A stretch of 14,406 nucleotides of DNA from Neisseria lactamica (lineage in GTDB: Bacteria; Pseudomonadota; Gammaproteobacteria; Burkholderiales; Neisseriaceae): contig JUNU01000234.1 of assembly GCA_001067655.1 (NCBI GenBank), positions 1-14,406 on the forward strand. Reading direction: 5' to 3'. Numbering within the stretch: the first letter of the stretch is position 1; each line of letters begins with the position of its first letter. Shown here piece after piece: positions 6,009-11,626 of the stretch. The notes under the pieces were generated by a model. The model searched no databases. It worked only from the letters and a program-made list of their open reading frames with translations, and had not been told where the DNA came from. The translations under genes were made by a program, and so were the position numbers.

Positions 6009-6143
6009 ATGTTATTAAACGTTAACATTTCAGACGACCTATCACGAGTTATGGCGGTGTCTGCCAACCGCAAGGCGCAGGCTGGTTTTATTTCGCCAGA
6101 GAGAGCACCGCCCCCTTATTTGGGGCATTCTCAAAATCTCTAA
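6009..6143 (+). CDS. possible small leader ORF (44 aa)
   Basis: An open frame from ATG 6009 (or ATG 6051, giving 30 aa) to TAA 6141-6143, ending 13 bases before the next gene. The peptide's second half, SANRKAQAGFISPERAPPPY, looks protein-like. Its reading frame also spans a segment with strong pairing potential (GGCGGTG 6053-6059 with CACCGCC 6107-6113), so the conservation could be RNA rather than protein. Small ORFs of the phage 'ash' type occur at this place, ahead of the primase, in P4-like elements, but I cannot confirm the family. No good ribosome-binding site is seen. Confidence 0.35.
   Translation: MLLNVNISDDLSRVMAVSANRKAQAGFISPERAPPPYLGHSQNL
6029..6040 (-). repeat. DNA uptake sequence in the small-ORF leader
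   Basis: TTCAGACGACCT, the exact complement of the 12-mer, just upstream of ATG 6051. Confidence 0.85.
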
Positions 6144-6156
6144 AGAAAGAAATACC

Positions 6157-6405
6157 ATGACTTCAATTTTCCCCCAAATCCAAGACGTTCAATCCCCATC
6201 AGAACAAGGCTTTTGCGCCGTCGTCCACGAACCGACCGCGTATCTAGCCGATATTGACGTTCATTCATGCACCGCCCGCCGTTTGGGTATCTATCCATCA
6301 CACGCCGCCGCCGTTGCCGCCTGCCGGTCGTTTATTGCTTTGCTTTCAGACGACCTAAAAGCATGGGCTGCTTTCAGCGTAACGACAGCCGAACAAATCC
6401 GCTAA
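6157..6405 (+). CDS. small protein of unknown function (82 aa)
   Basis: The start at ATG 6157 follows AAAGAAAG, a weak ribosome-binding site. The protein reads like a compact alpha/beta domain: FCAVVHEPTAYLADIDVHSC strand-rich, then ARRLGIYPSHAAAVAACRSF with a helix, then LSDDLKAWAAF. I do not recognise the family. It lies between the alpA-terS operon terminator and the replication genes, and may be expressed with the primase block. The LSDDL near the C-terminus is encoded by an uptake sequence, so that part of the protein may tolerate change. Confidence 0.65.
   Translation: MTSIFPQIQDVQSPSEQGFCAVVHEPTAYLADIDVHSCTARRLGIYPSHAAAVAACRSFIALLSDDLKAWAAFSVTTAEQIR
6345..6356 (-). repeat. DNA uptake sequence in the 82-aa gene
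   Basis: TTCAGACGACCT in frame, encoding part of LSDDL. Confidence 0.85.
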
Positions 6406-6413
6406 ATCCCTGA

Positions 6414-6476
6414 AAAACACCCGCCTTTATGCCGCCCGTTTTGGACGGCATAGGGCAAACTTCGCCCTAGTGTTTT
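6414..6476 (+). other. possible three-way-junction RNA or DNA structure
   Basis: Outer arms AAAACAC (6414-6420) and GTGTTTT (6470-6476) enclose two adjacent hairpins: TATGCCG (6428-6434) / CGGCATA (6446-6452), and GGGC (6453-6456) / GCCC (6464-6467), the latter extendable by TA. All bases between the 82-aa gene and the membrane-protein gene are accounted for by this fold. There is no T run long enough for a usual terminator. Function unknown. Confidence 0.45.
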
Positions 6477-6524
6477 CATAAGTATCTGATTTTTAGATGT
6501 TTGATATTTTTGGTGCGCTGGGGC

Positions 6525-6749
6525 ATGGAGGACATGAAACCGACTGACAAAAACGACCGTTTCCGCCGCTATTTCAACCGCGCTTTGCTGGTGTTTTGGG
6601 TGTTGTTGACGGCTTTGGCAATCCGAGCCTGTAACCAGCCCGCCCATGCAGAAACGGAGCAGGCAATCACGGCAACACCGACCATATGGGAGACCGACCC
6701 GATGGCGGGGGTAGTTTTAGAACCTGTAACAGGGGAGATAGAACAATGA
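6525..6749 (+). CDS. small single-span membrane or exported protein (74 aa)
   Basis: The frame stays open from a TTG at 6501, but ATG 6525 (MEDMKPTDKND) or ATG 6534 (behind GGAGG, unusually close at 2 bases) are more likely starts. A basic segment (KNDRFRRYFNR) is followed by a hydrophobic span (ALLVFWVLLTALAIRAC) and then CNQPAHAETEQ, where AHA could be a signal peptidase site. The Cys in RACNQ is not in a good lipobox. The rest is short, Thr/Glu-rich and without motifs. Its TGA overlaps the primase ATG by 4 bases (ATGA), so it is in the replication operon. Function unknown. Confidence 0.6.
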   Translation: MEDMKPTDKNDRFRRYFNRALLVFWVLLTALAIRACNQPAHAETEQAITATPTIWETDPMAGVVLEPVTGEIEQ

Positions 6750-7867
6750 AACCGACCTATCAAGACATCAAAGCCGCCGCGCAATACCGCTGGCAGGAAA
6801 TTCACGCCGCCATCGGCATAGACCCGCGATGCCTGAAAAACAAACACCAGCCTTGCCCCGCGTGTGGGGGCAAAGACCGCTTCAGATACGACGACAAGGA
6901 CGGCAACGGCACATTCATTTGCAGCCATTACAACAATGGCGCGGGCGACGGTTTCGGCTTGGTCATGCACTATCTGAATTGCGGTTTTGCCGAAGCATTG
7001 CGCGCCGTAGCGGGCGTTTTAGGCATGGACGGGGCAAATCCCTTACCGATACCGCCCACACGCCCACAGACGCAACCACGCCCCGAAAAAGACCAAATCG
7101 GCAAACTTGCCGCATTGTGGAACGGGGCAGAGCCGATAACCGCCGATTCCCCCGCCGTACAGTATTTGAAATCACGCGGTTTGGGCATGGCGCAATTACC
7201 TGAAAACATCCGTTTTTTGAGAGAGGCGGATTATTGGACGACGGGGGAGGACAAGCCGCTTTTCATCGGTCGTTTCCCCTGTATGGTTTGCGCCATCCGC
7301 GATACGGGCGGCGAGCTTCAAGGCTTGCACATGACCTATTTTCAGACGACCTATGACAAGCCATACGGAGAGAACGGGCTACACGCCCCGCATTATCAAA
7401 AGCTGGCAATCAAACACCCCGAAACAGGCGAAGCCTTGCCAGCCAAGAAAATGCAGAGCCGCAAACAGGGCAGCATTTCAGGGCTGGCGGTTCACTTGTT
7501 CCCCATCCCTGAAAACGGACGGCTTGTCATCGCAGAAGGCATAGAAACCGCCCTTGCCGCCCGCGAACTGTTCCAAGCCCGCGATTGGGGCTTATCCGCC
7601 GCCTTGAGCGCAAACAGCATGGCGAAATACCGACTTTCAGACGACCTAAAGGAAATCGTGATTATTGCCGATAACGACACGCCGCGCCCCGTAGGTTTCA
7701 AAGCCGCGCATGATTTGGCAGTCCGAGCCATCAAGCAGGGCATCAAGGCGCGTATATGGCAGAGCGACACACTAGGCTATGACGCATTGGACGAACTGAA
7801 AGAAAAAAGGTCGTCTGAAAACCAATCAAACAACACCATACCAAACACCGGAGGGAAAGCAGCATGA
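6746..7867 (+). CDS. P4-type primase with zinc ribbon and Toprim domain
   Basis: A 373-residue protein starting at ATG 6746 behind AGGGGAG. Residues 1-95 resemble the P4 alpha primase zinc ribbon: YRWQEIHAAIGI, CPACGGKDRFRY (Cys37, Cys40), FICSHYNNGAGDG (Cys59). The expected fourth cysteine (position 62) is Tyr; His61 might stand in. Residues 255-340 are the Toprim domain: RLVIAEGIETALAA (Glu264) and IVIIADND (Asp309, Asp311), the metal-binding acidic residues. It would lay primers for replication of the element. It overlaps the next gene by ATGA, so the two are translationally coupled and act like a split form of the P4 primase-helicase. Three uptake sequences lie in the gene, one close to its 3' end. 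Confidence 0.92.
   Translation: MKPTYQDIKAAAQYRWQEIHAAIGIDPRCLKNKHQPCPACGGKDRFRYDDKDGNGTFICSHYNNGAGDGFGLVMHYLNCGFAEALRAVAGVLGMDGANPLPIPPTRPQTQPRPEKDQIGKLAALWNGAEPITADSPAVQYLKSRGLGMAQLPENIRFLREADYWTTGEDKPLFIGRFPCMVCAIRDTGGELQGLHMTYFQTTYDKPYGENGLHAPHYQKLAIKHPETGEALPAKKMQSRKQGSISGLAVHLFPIPENGRLVIAEGIETALAARELFQARDWGLSAALSANSMAKYRLSDDLKEIVIIADNDTPRPVGFKAAHDLAVRAIKQGIKARIWQSDTLGYDALDELKEKRSSENQSNNTIPNTGGKAA
7341..7352 (-). repeat. DNA uptake sequence in the primase gene (1)
   Basis: TTCAGACGACCT in a different frame from the others, encoding FQTT (residues 199-202). Confidence 0.85.
7636..7647 (-). repeat. DNA uptake sequence in the primase gene (2)
   Basis: TTCAGACGACCT encoding LSDDL (297-301), just before the Toprim IVIIADND strand. 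Confidence 0.85.
7808..7819 (+). repeat. DNA uptake sequence in the primase gene (3)
   Basis: AGGTCGTCTGAA near the 3' end, in the opposite orientation to the first two, encoding RSSEN in the unstructured tail. Confidence 0.85.
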
Positions 7868-9600
7868 AAAATACCGAAACAGCGAAGCAAGAAAGCACCA
7901 AAGACTACAACATCGACGACATCGAAACATACCGCCCCAGCCCCCGCTTCGATACCGACCATCGGGGCGTATGGTGGATAAACGTCAGGACAGGCAAAGA
8001 CGGCGAAGTCATCGAAGCAGAGCCGCTATTGCTTTCCGACCCTATCGACATCATCGGCACGGGGCAGGACAACGACGGCGCGTATTACCGCGTTATCCGC
8101 TGGCAGGACAAAATCACACGCCAAACCAAGATCGCTGCCATCCCGCAAGCGGAAATCGGCACGGTTCAAGGCTGGCAGCGTTTGCAAAGTTACGGCTTAA
8201 CCGTCTTATCAGGCAGAGCCAAACGCGAACGGCTTGCCGATTATTTGCAGACACAGGGCAGCCGTACCGCCTTTACCATTACCGACCGCGCGGGCTGGCA
8301 CGGCGACACCTACATCATGCCCAGCGGCGAAACCATCACGGCAGACGGCAAAACCCCCGCCGTCATCTACAACGGCGACACCAGCCAAGCGGCGGCATAC
8401 CGACCAAACGGAGAGCTTGGCGACTGGCAGCAAAATATCGCCCGATACGCAGCGGGAAACAGCCGCCTTTGCCTGGCATTGGGCGCGTCATTTGCCGCCC
8501 CCTTGCTGTCCCTGTTGAGCGAAGAATCGGGCGGCTTCCATTTGACGGGCGATTCATCCGACGGCAAGACCACCGCCGCCAAAGCAGCCTTGAGCGTATG
8601 GGGCAGACCATCGGGCAGCCTGTTGTCTTGGAGCGGCACAAAGATAGGCTTTTCCAACACAGCCGCCGCCCGTAATGACGGCTTGCTGGTGTTGGACGAA
8701 ATCGGGCAGGCAAGCCCCCACGTCATCGGCGACACCGTTTACAGCGTCATGAACGGCATCAACAAAGTACAGGGCGCAAAACAGGGCGGCAACCGCGCCT
8801 TGAGCCGCTGGAAAGTGATGATGTTTTCCACCGGCGAAAAGACCCCCGATTCCATTCTGAAACACCACAAAGGCGATTGGAACGCAGGGCAAGCCGCCCG
8901 TCTGCCCAGTATCAGAGCCGCCGCCCGATACGGTATTTACGACACCTTGCACGGCTTCGAGAGCGGCGCATTATTGAGCGAACATATCGCCCAATCCGCC
9001 GAGCAATATCACGGGGCGGCGGGCAGAGCGTTCATCCGACTGCTTTCAGACGACCTAGAGCAAGCCAAACAACAGGCAAACGAGCGCATGACCGCATTTA
9101 TGGAGACCGTCCCCGAATTGTCAGGGCAGGCGCGAAGAGTGGCAAAACGCTTTGCCCTTGCCGCCGCCGCTTTGGAGCTTGCCGCCCCCGTTACCGGTTT
9201 AGCCGCTGGCGTAGGCATGGCAGGCGTGAAACAATGCTTTGACGAATGGCTGGAAGCCAACGGATCGGGGAAACACGAAGACCGCCGAATCATCGAGCAG
9301 GCGGAGGACTTTATCGACCTATACGCGTTAGGTATGAGGTTTACGGATTGGAGTGATAAAAGCACCAACAAAGACCATGCAGGCTATCGGAAACAGGAGG
9401 GGGAGAAATTGGAATTGTGGGTAATCCGCCGCGTCTTTGCCGATGAAATCGCCCAAAGTTTCGATGAACAAAAAGTCTGCCGCGTGTTGTTAGACGGGGG
9501 ATTGCTGAAATACAACCACAAAAACAAAGGCTACCAACACCAGCGCAAAGGGAGCGGCTGGTATTATGTGCTGACCCCAAATATGGAACTGGACGACTGA
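7864..9600 (+). CDS. DUF927-family replicative ATPase (helicase-like)
   Basis: A 578-residue protein, starting behind GGAGG and overlapping the primase stop by 4 bases. Residues 25-185 are the DUF927 front part (WINVRTGKDG, GWHGDTYIMPSGE). The ATPase core carries Walker A GDSSDGKTT (229-237), Walker B LLVLDE (Asp278, Glu279), a sensor-type FSTGE (321-325) and a likely arginine finger in QAARLPSI (Arg346). The C-terminal 150 residues (KRFALAAAALELAAPVTGLA, later DHAGYRKQEGEKLELWVI and RRVFADEI) look like a DNA-binding winged-helix tail. Members of the family occur beside Toprim primases in integrative elements and act as the motor of replication initiation. With the primase and the iteron region downstream it makes a replication module. 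Confidence 0.9.
   Translation: MKNTETAKQESTKDYNIDDIETYRPSPRFDTDHRGVWWINVRTGKDGEVIEAEPLLLSDPIDIIGTGQDNDGAYYRVIRWQDKITRQTKIAAIPQAEIGTVQGWQRLQSYGLTVLSGRAKRERLADYLQTQGSRTAFTITDRAGWHGDTYIMPSGETITADGKTPAVIYNGDTSQAAAYRPNGELGDWQQNIARYAAGNSRLCLALGASFAAPLLSLLSEESGGFHLTGDSSDGKTTAAKAALSVWGRPSGSLLSWSGTKIGFSNTAAARNDGLLVLDEIGQASPHVIGDTVYSVMNGINKVQGAKQGGNRALSRWKVMMFSTGEKTPDSILKHHKGDWNAGQAARLPSIRAAARYGIYDTLHGFESGALLSEHIAQSAEQYHGAAGRAFIRLLSDDLEQAKQQANERMTAFMETVPELSGQARRVAKRFALAAAALELAAPVTGLAAGVGMAGVKQCFDEWLEANGSGKHEDRRIIEQAEDFIDLYALGMRFTDWSDKSTNKDHAGYRKQEGEKLELWVIRRVFADEIAQSFDEQKVCRVLLDGGLLKYNHKNKGYQHQRKGSGWYYVLTPNMELDD
9045..9056 (-). repeat. DNA uptake sequence in the DUF927 gene
   Basis: TTCAGACGACCT encoding LSDDL around residues 394-398. 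Confidence 0.85.
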
Positions 9601-9633
9601 CCGTTTGCATGGGGTTAATTTAAAACGCCCACC

Positions 9634-9667
9634 AAGCCCGCCATGACCGATACAGGCGGGCTTTTTT
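9634..9667 (+). terminator. Rho-independent terminator of the replication operon
   Basis: AAGCCCGCC (9634-9642), a 12-base loop, GGCGGGCTT (9655-9663), then T to 9667. The 9-bp stem is perfect. Confidence 0.88.
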
Positions 9668-9720
9668 GCGCCCATTACTTCAGACAACCCATTCAATCCG
9701 CCATAAAACCGATGGCAAGC

Positions 9721-9878
9721 CCCTAATTTTCTCGAATTAGGGCTATTCAGCCCCTACCTAATACCAATTCCATACCCAAACGGCAAAACGCGCTTATAGC
9801 GCAATTACGCCCTGTTTCCGCTATGACCGACAAAGACAGACGAGGGATAAATAATTTCAAGACCAATACGCGCGCGTA
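9721..9878. other. cluster of three palindromes before the iterons
   Basis: CCCTAATT/AATTAGGG (9721-9728, 9735-9742), GCGCT/AGCGC (9790-9794, 9798-9802), and the perfect 12-mer TACGCGCGCGTA (9867-9878) lie one after another in gene-free DNA just left of the TTGTTACC repeats. They are probably part of the origin region. Confidence 0.5.
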
Positions 9879-9908
9879 AATAAAACCCTATGCGCGAGAC
9901 AAAATCAC

Positions 9909-10163
9909 TTGTTACCTTTGTTACCACAAAACTTAACATTTATAACCATATGAATATCAATATAAAAATAAAGAAAAAACGGTAACAAATGAACATAAAT
10001 TTACTTGTTACCGATTTGTTACCATTTGTTACCCCTTTATATTCAGATGGTTACGCTTAAAAAACAGGGGCGGTAACAAACGGTAACAAGGTTAAGATAT
10101 GTGTTTTGTTACCACGAAATCCATGACTGGTAAGGCTTTCAGCCATTGGTAACAAGGTAACAA
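9909..10163. repeat. putative replication origin: eleven TTGTTACC iterons in both orientations
   Basis: TTGTTACC occurs at 9909, 9918, 10005, 10016, 10026 and 10106. Its complement GGTAACAA occurs at 9981, 10072, 10082, 10148 and 10156. All eleven are exact 8-mers within 255 bp. Neighbours are spaced 8-11 bp, about one helical turn. An AT-rich stretch of some 55 bp (9926-9980) with almost no G or C lies between the first pair and the rest, a fit for the melting zone. No convincing gene covers the region. It follows the primase and ATPase genes directly, as origins do in P4-like elements, whose alpha protein binds iterons. That one of these proteins binds here is inferred. Confidence 0.75.
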
Positions 10164-10280
10164 ACGATTTTTGCGTTTTTTTGTGTATATACGCTTTTTT
10201 GTGTGGGCGCATGACCGACAGAGTCGATACAAACAAAAGCCACCCGAAAGGCAATATCGGACGGCTGGAAGAATAGGGCA

Positions 10281-10318
10281 AACACCAGCCCACAAGACGG
10301 CGCGTGATTGCTGGTGTT
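10281..10318. other. 9-bp perfect inverted repeat
   Basis: AACACCAGC (10281-10289) and GCTGGTGTT (10310-10318) are exact complements around 20 bases. There is no T run, and it lies between the iterons and the right arm sites. The remaining bases from 10164 to 10390 hold T-rich runs (10165-10201) and no gene I can support. Confidence 0.55.
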
Positions 10319-10390
10319 ACAATCCGACCATATTTCACAGCTTGGCAGAAATACCACAAAACACCCCTGAAAAATTTTGACTTTGACAAA

Positions 10391-10412
10391 TTTACGGTAT
10401 TTTTTACGGTAT
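10391..10412. promoter_or_regulatory. right integrase arm-type sites
   Basis: Two exact TTTACGGTAT copies at 10391-10400 and 10403-10412, 12 bp apart as at the left end, and 54 bp inside the right core repeat. Confidence 0.75.
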
Positions 10413-10465
10413 TTTGTAATCTATTAAAAATTTAATTAAATAAAAACAATATATTATCTATTCAA

Positions 10466-10481
10466 TTCGAGTCTCTCCGTC
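10466..10481 (+). repeat. attR core, degenerate tRNA-Leu 3' end
   Basis: An exact copy of the 16-bp attL core. Beyond it the sequence is GCTTTCGAGCGG rather than CGCACCA. Allowing one lost C, the match extends two more bases. The copy therefore lacks the proper acceptor end and CCA. Confidence 0.75.
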
Positions 10482-10566
10482 GCTTTCGAGCGGTTATTTT
10501 TGTCTTTAGTTATCAGTCCTTCGTTGTGTCATTATTACTATATAAAAAATATGGTTTTAAACACGT

Positions 10567-10584
10567 TGGGACAGTTATGGGACA
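10567..10584 (+). repeat. two TGGGACA copies 11 bp apart
   Basis: TGGGACA at 10567-10573 and 10578-10584, about 85 bp to the right of the attR core. Their spacing resembles a pair of arm sites of another tyrosine integrase. Confidence 0.4.
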
Positions 10585-10590
10585 CAAAAA

Positions 10591-10615
10591 AGCCGTCATT
10601 TTAGACGGCTTTTTT
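10591..10615. terminator. bidirectional terminator right of the element
   Basis: AGCCGTC (10591-10597), a 6-base loop, GACGGCT (10604-10610), flanked by a run of A on the left and T on the right, so it can act on both strands. Confidence 0.8.
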
Positions 10616-10664
10616 ATTTTTATCGTTAGCGGTGTTTTGGGATGTAGGCTTCGATTACGGTGGG

Positions 10665-10676
10665 AGGTCGTCTGAA
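10665..10676 (+). repeat. DNA uptake sequence, intergenic right of the element
   Basis: An exact AGGTCGTCTGAA, single. The surrounding stretch from 10620 to 10870 shows no gene or RNA that I can support. Confidence 0.85.
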
Positions 10677-10872
10677 AACTTAAATAGTGTCTGTTTTGTA
10701 AGAAACTTGCTTTCGTTTCAATTTTTCGCCCAAATCATTCTGATGGGTTTGATAAGCTATAAGGCGGATGTTTTGTAGTGCATTAGGTTAATGAGACAAC
10801 ATAGAACAAGTAAACTAATGGGGAGTAAAACCGAATAAATCAGTATCTTCATTTCTACGCCTATTTGATAGG

Positions 10873-10935
10873 AAAGGTCGTCTGAAAATGGTTTTAGCAA
10901 AATTTGCTATGTCCATTTTCAGACGACCTTTTTTT
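10873..10935. terminator. terminator made of an inverted pair of uptake sequences
   Basis: AAAGGTCGTCTGAAAATGG (10873-10891) is the exact complement of 10913-10931, giving a 19-bp stem. The 12-mer uptake sequence is present at 10875-10886 and reversed at 10918-10929. The loop contains a further TAGCAAA/TTTGCTA pairing. The T run is on the plus strand; toward narP (minus) only three T follow. This is the classic neisserial terminator arrangement, here at the end of narP. Confidence 0.9.
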
Positions 10936-10969
10936 GTTTTACCGCATTAGCATCGGCATCCTGAGCCGT

Positions 10970-11626
10970 TTAATTAATTTCAGGCTGCGGGACTTTGTGT
11001 TGGACGGCGTAAACGGCGGCTTGGACGCGGCTGCTGAGGTTGAGTTTGCGCAGCAGGTTTTGGACGTGGACTTTGACGGTGGATTCTGCCAAGTCTAGAT
11101 GGCGGGCGATGACTTTGTTGCTGTGTCCGGCGGCGAGGTAGCCGAGGATTTCGAGTTCGCGCGGGGTAAGGGTGGCAAGTGCTTGGTCGGTGCGTGGTGC
11201 GGACGGGGAAATCAGGGATTGAACAAGGCGCGTGGTCATTTCGGGAGAGAAGACGTTGTCGCCGTCGACGGCTTTGCGGATGCTGTCGAGCAGGAAGTCG
11301 GCGTTGATGTTTTTCAGCAAAAAGCCGCGCGCGCCGATGCGCATGCATTCGGTCAGGTCGTCGCTGTCTTCGGAAACGGTCAGCATGATGACGGTTTGGT
11401 TCGGGTTGACGCCCAAGATTTGTGCCAGTGCTTCGCGGCCGTTCATGACGGGCATGTCAAGGTCGAGTAAGACGACGTCGGGTTTGAGCTGTTCCGCCAT
11501 TTTGACGCCGGACAAACCGTCGGCGGCTTCTCCGATGACTTCGAAGTCGCTTTGACGGGAGAGTAGGGCTTTGATGCCGCTGCGGAAGAGTGTGTGGTCG
11601 TCGATGAGGATGATTTTAATAGTCAT
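10970..11626 (-). CDS. narP: NarL/FixJ-family response regulator NarP
   Basis: A 218-residue regulator. The receiver domain (1-120) has the acidic pair Asp9/Asp10, phosphoacceptor Asp55 (VVLLDLDMP), Thr83 and Lys105 (GFLLKNI). The output domain (about 150-212) is a LuxR-type HTH (LTPRELEILGYLAAGHSNKV, then ESTVKVHVQNLLRKLN). Family and order (sensor kinase first, regulator second, mobA beyond the kinase) match the neisserial NarQ-NarP locus, where phosphorylated NarP activates nitrite-reductase gene aniA under low oxygen. Its start at 11626 overlaps the narQ stop by 11 bases, so the pair is translationally coupled. The name rests on recalled gene order and kinase features, not on a search. 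Confidence 0.93.
   Translation of the reverse strand: MTIKIILIDDHTLFRSGIKALLSRQSDFEVIGEAADGLSGVKMAEQLKPDVVLLDLDMPVMNGREALAQILGVNPNQTVIMLTVSEDSDDLTECMRIGARGFLLKNINADFLLDSIRKAVDGDNVFSPEMTTRLVQSLISPSAPRTDQALATLTPRELEILGYLAAGHSNKVIARHLDLAESTVKVHVQNLLRKLNLSSRVQAAVYAVQHKVPQPEIN

Larger units (their letters stand above)
1608..10481. mobile_element. tRNA-Leu-integrated element of about 8.9 kb, phage-satellite (P4/PICI) type
   Basis: Bounded by a 16-bp direct repeat of the tRNA-Leu 3' region (1608-1623 and 10466-10481), with repeated TTTACGGTAT arm sites just inside both ends. The integrase is the first gene. All other genes are on the plus strand: a broken cargo gene, an AlpA-like regulator, a winged-helix protein, a coiled-coil protein, a terminase-small-subunit-like protein, small proteins, a P4-type primase and a DUF927 ATPase, followed by an iteron-rich non-coding origin candidate. 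There is no capsid, portal, tail, lysis or large terminase gene. This content matches satellites that borrow a helper's virion, but a plain replicating integrative element is also possible. At least seven uptake sequences inside it suggest long residence in this Neisseria group. Confidence 0.85.

Noticed and set aside
8363..8952. long minus-strand frames inside the DUF927 gene
   Set aside because: They are opposite a well-supported gene with Walker motifs and have Arg/Pro-rich shadow composition.
9909..10163. CRISPR array
   Set aside because: Repeats are only 8 bp, occur in both orientations and have no spacers of regular length; they fit iterons.
10057..10389. 110-codon open frame on the minus strand across the iterons
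   Set aside because: It begins at TTG, has no clear ribosome-binding site, and most of its length is the reversed iteron array and T-rich DNA; the peptide looks random.
1608..10481. defective full-size prophage
   Set aside because: No virion, lysis or large terminase gene or fragment is visible; the replication module and ends look intact, so a satellite is the better reading.
10626..10679. short minus-strand frame ending PTVIEAYIPKHR, followed by a terminator, possible gene remnant
   Set aside because: Only 18 codons before a stop; it could be a truncated gene end displaced by insertions, but the sequence is too short to support a call.
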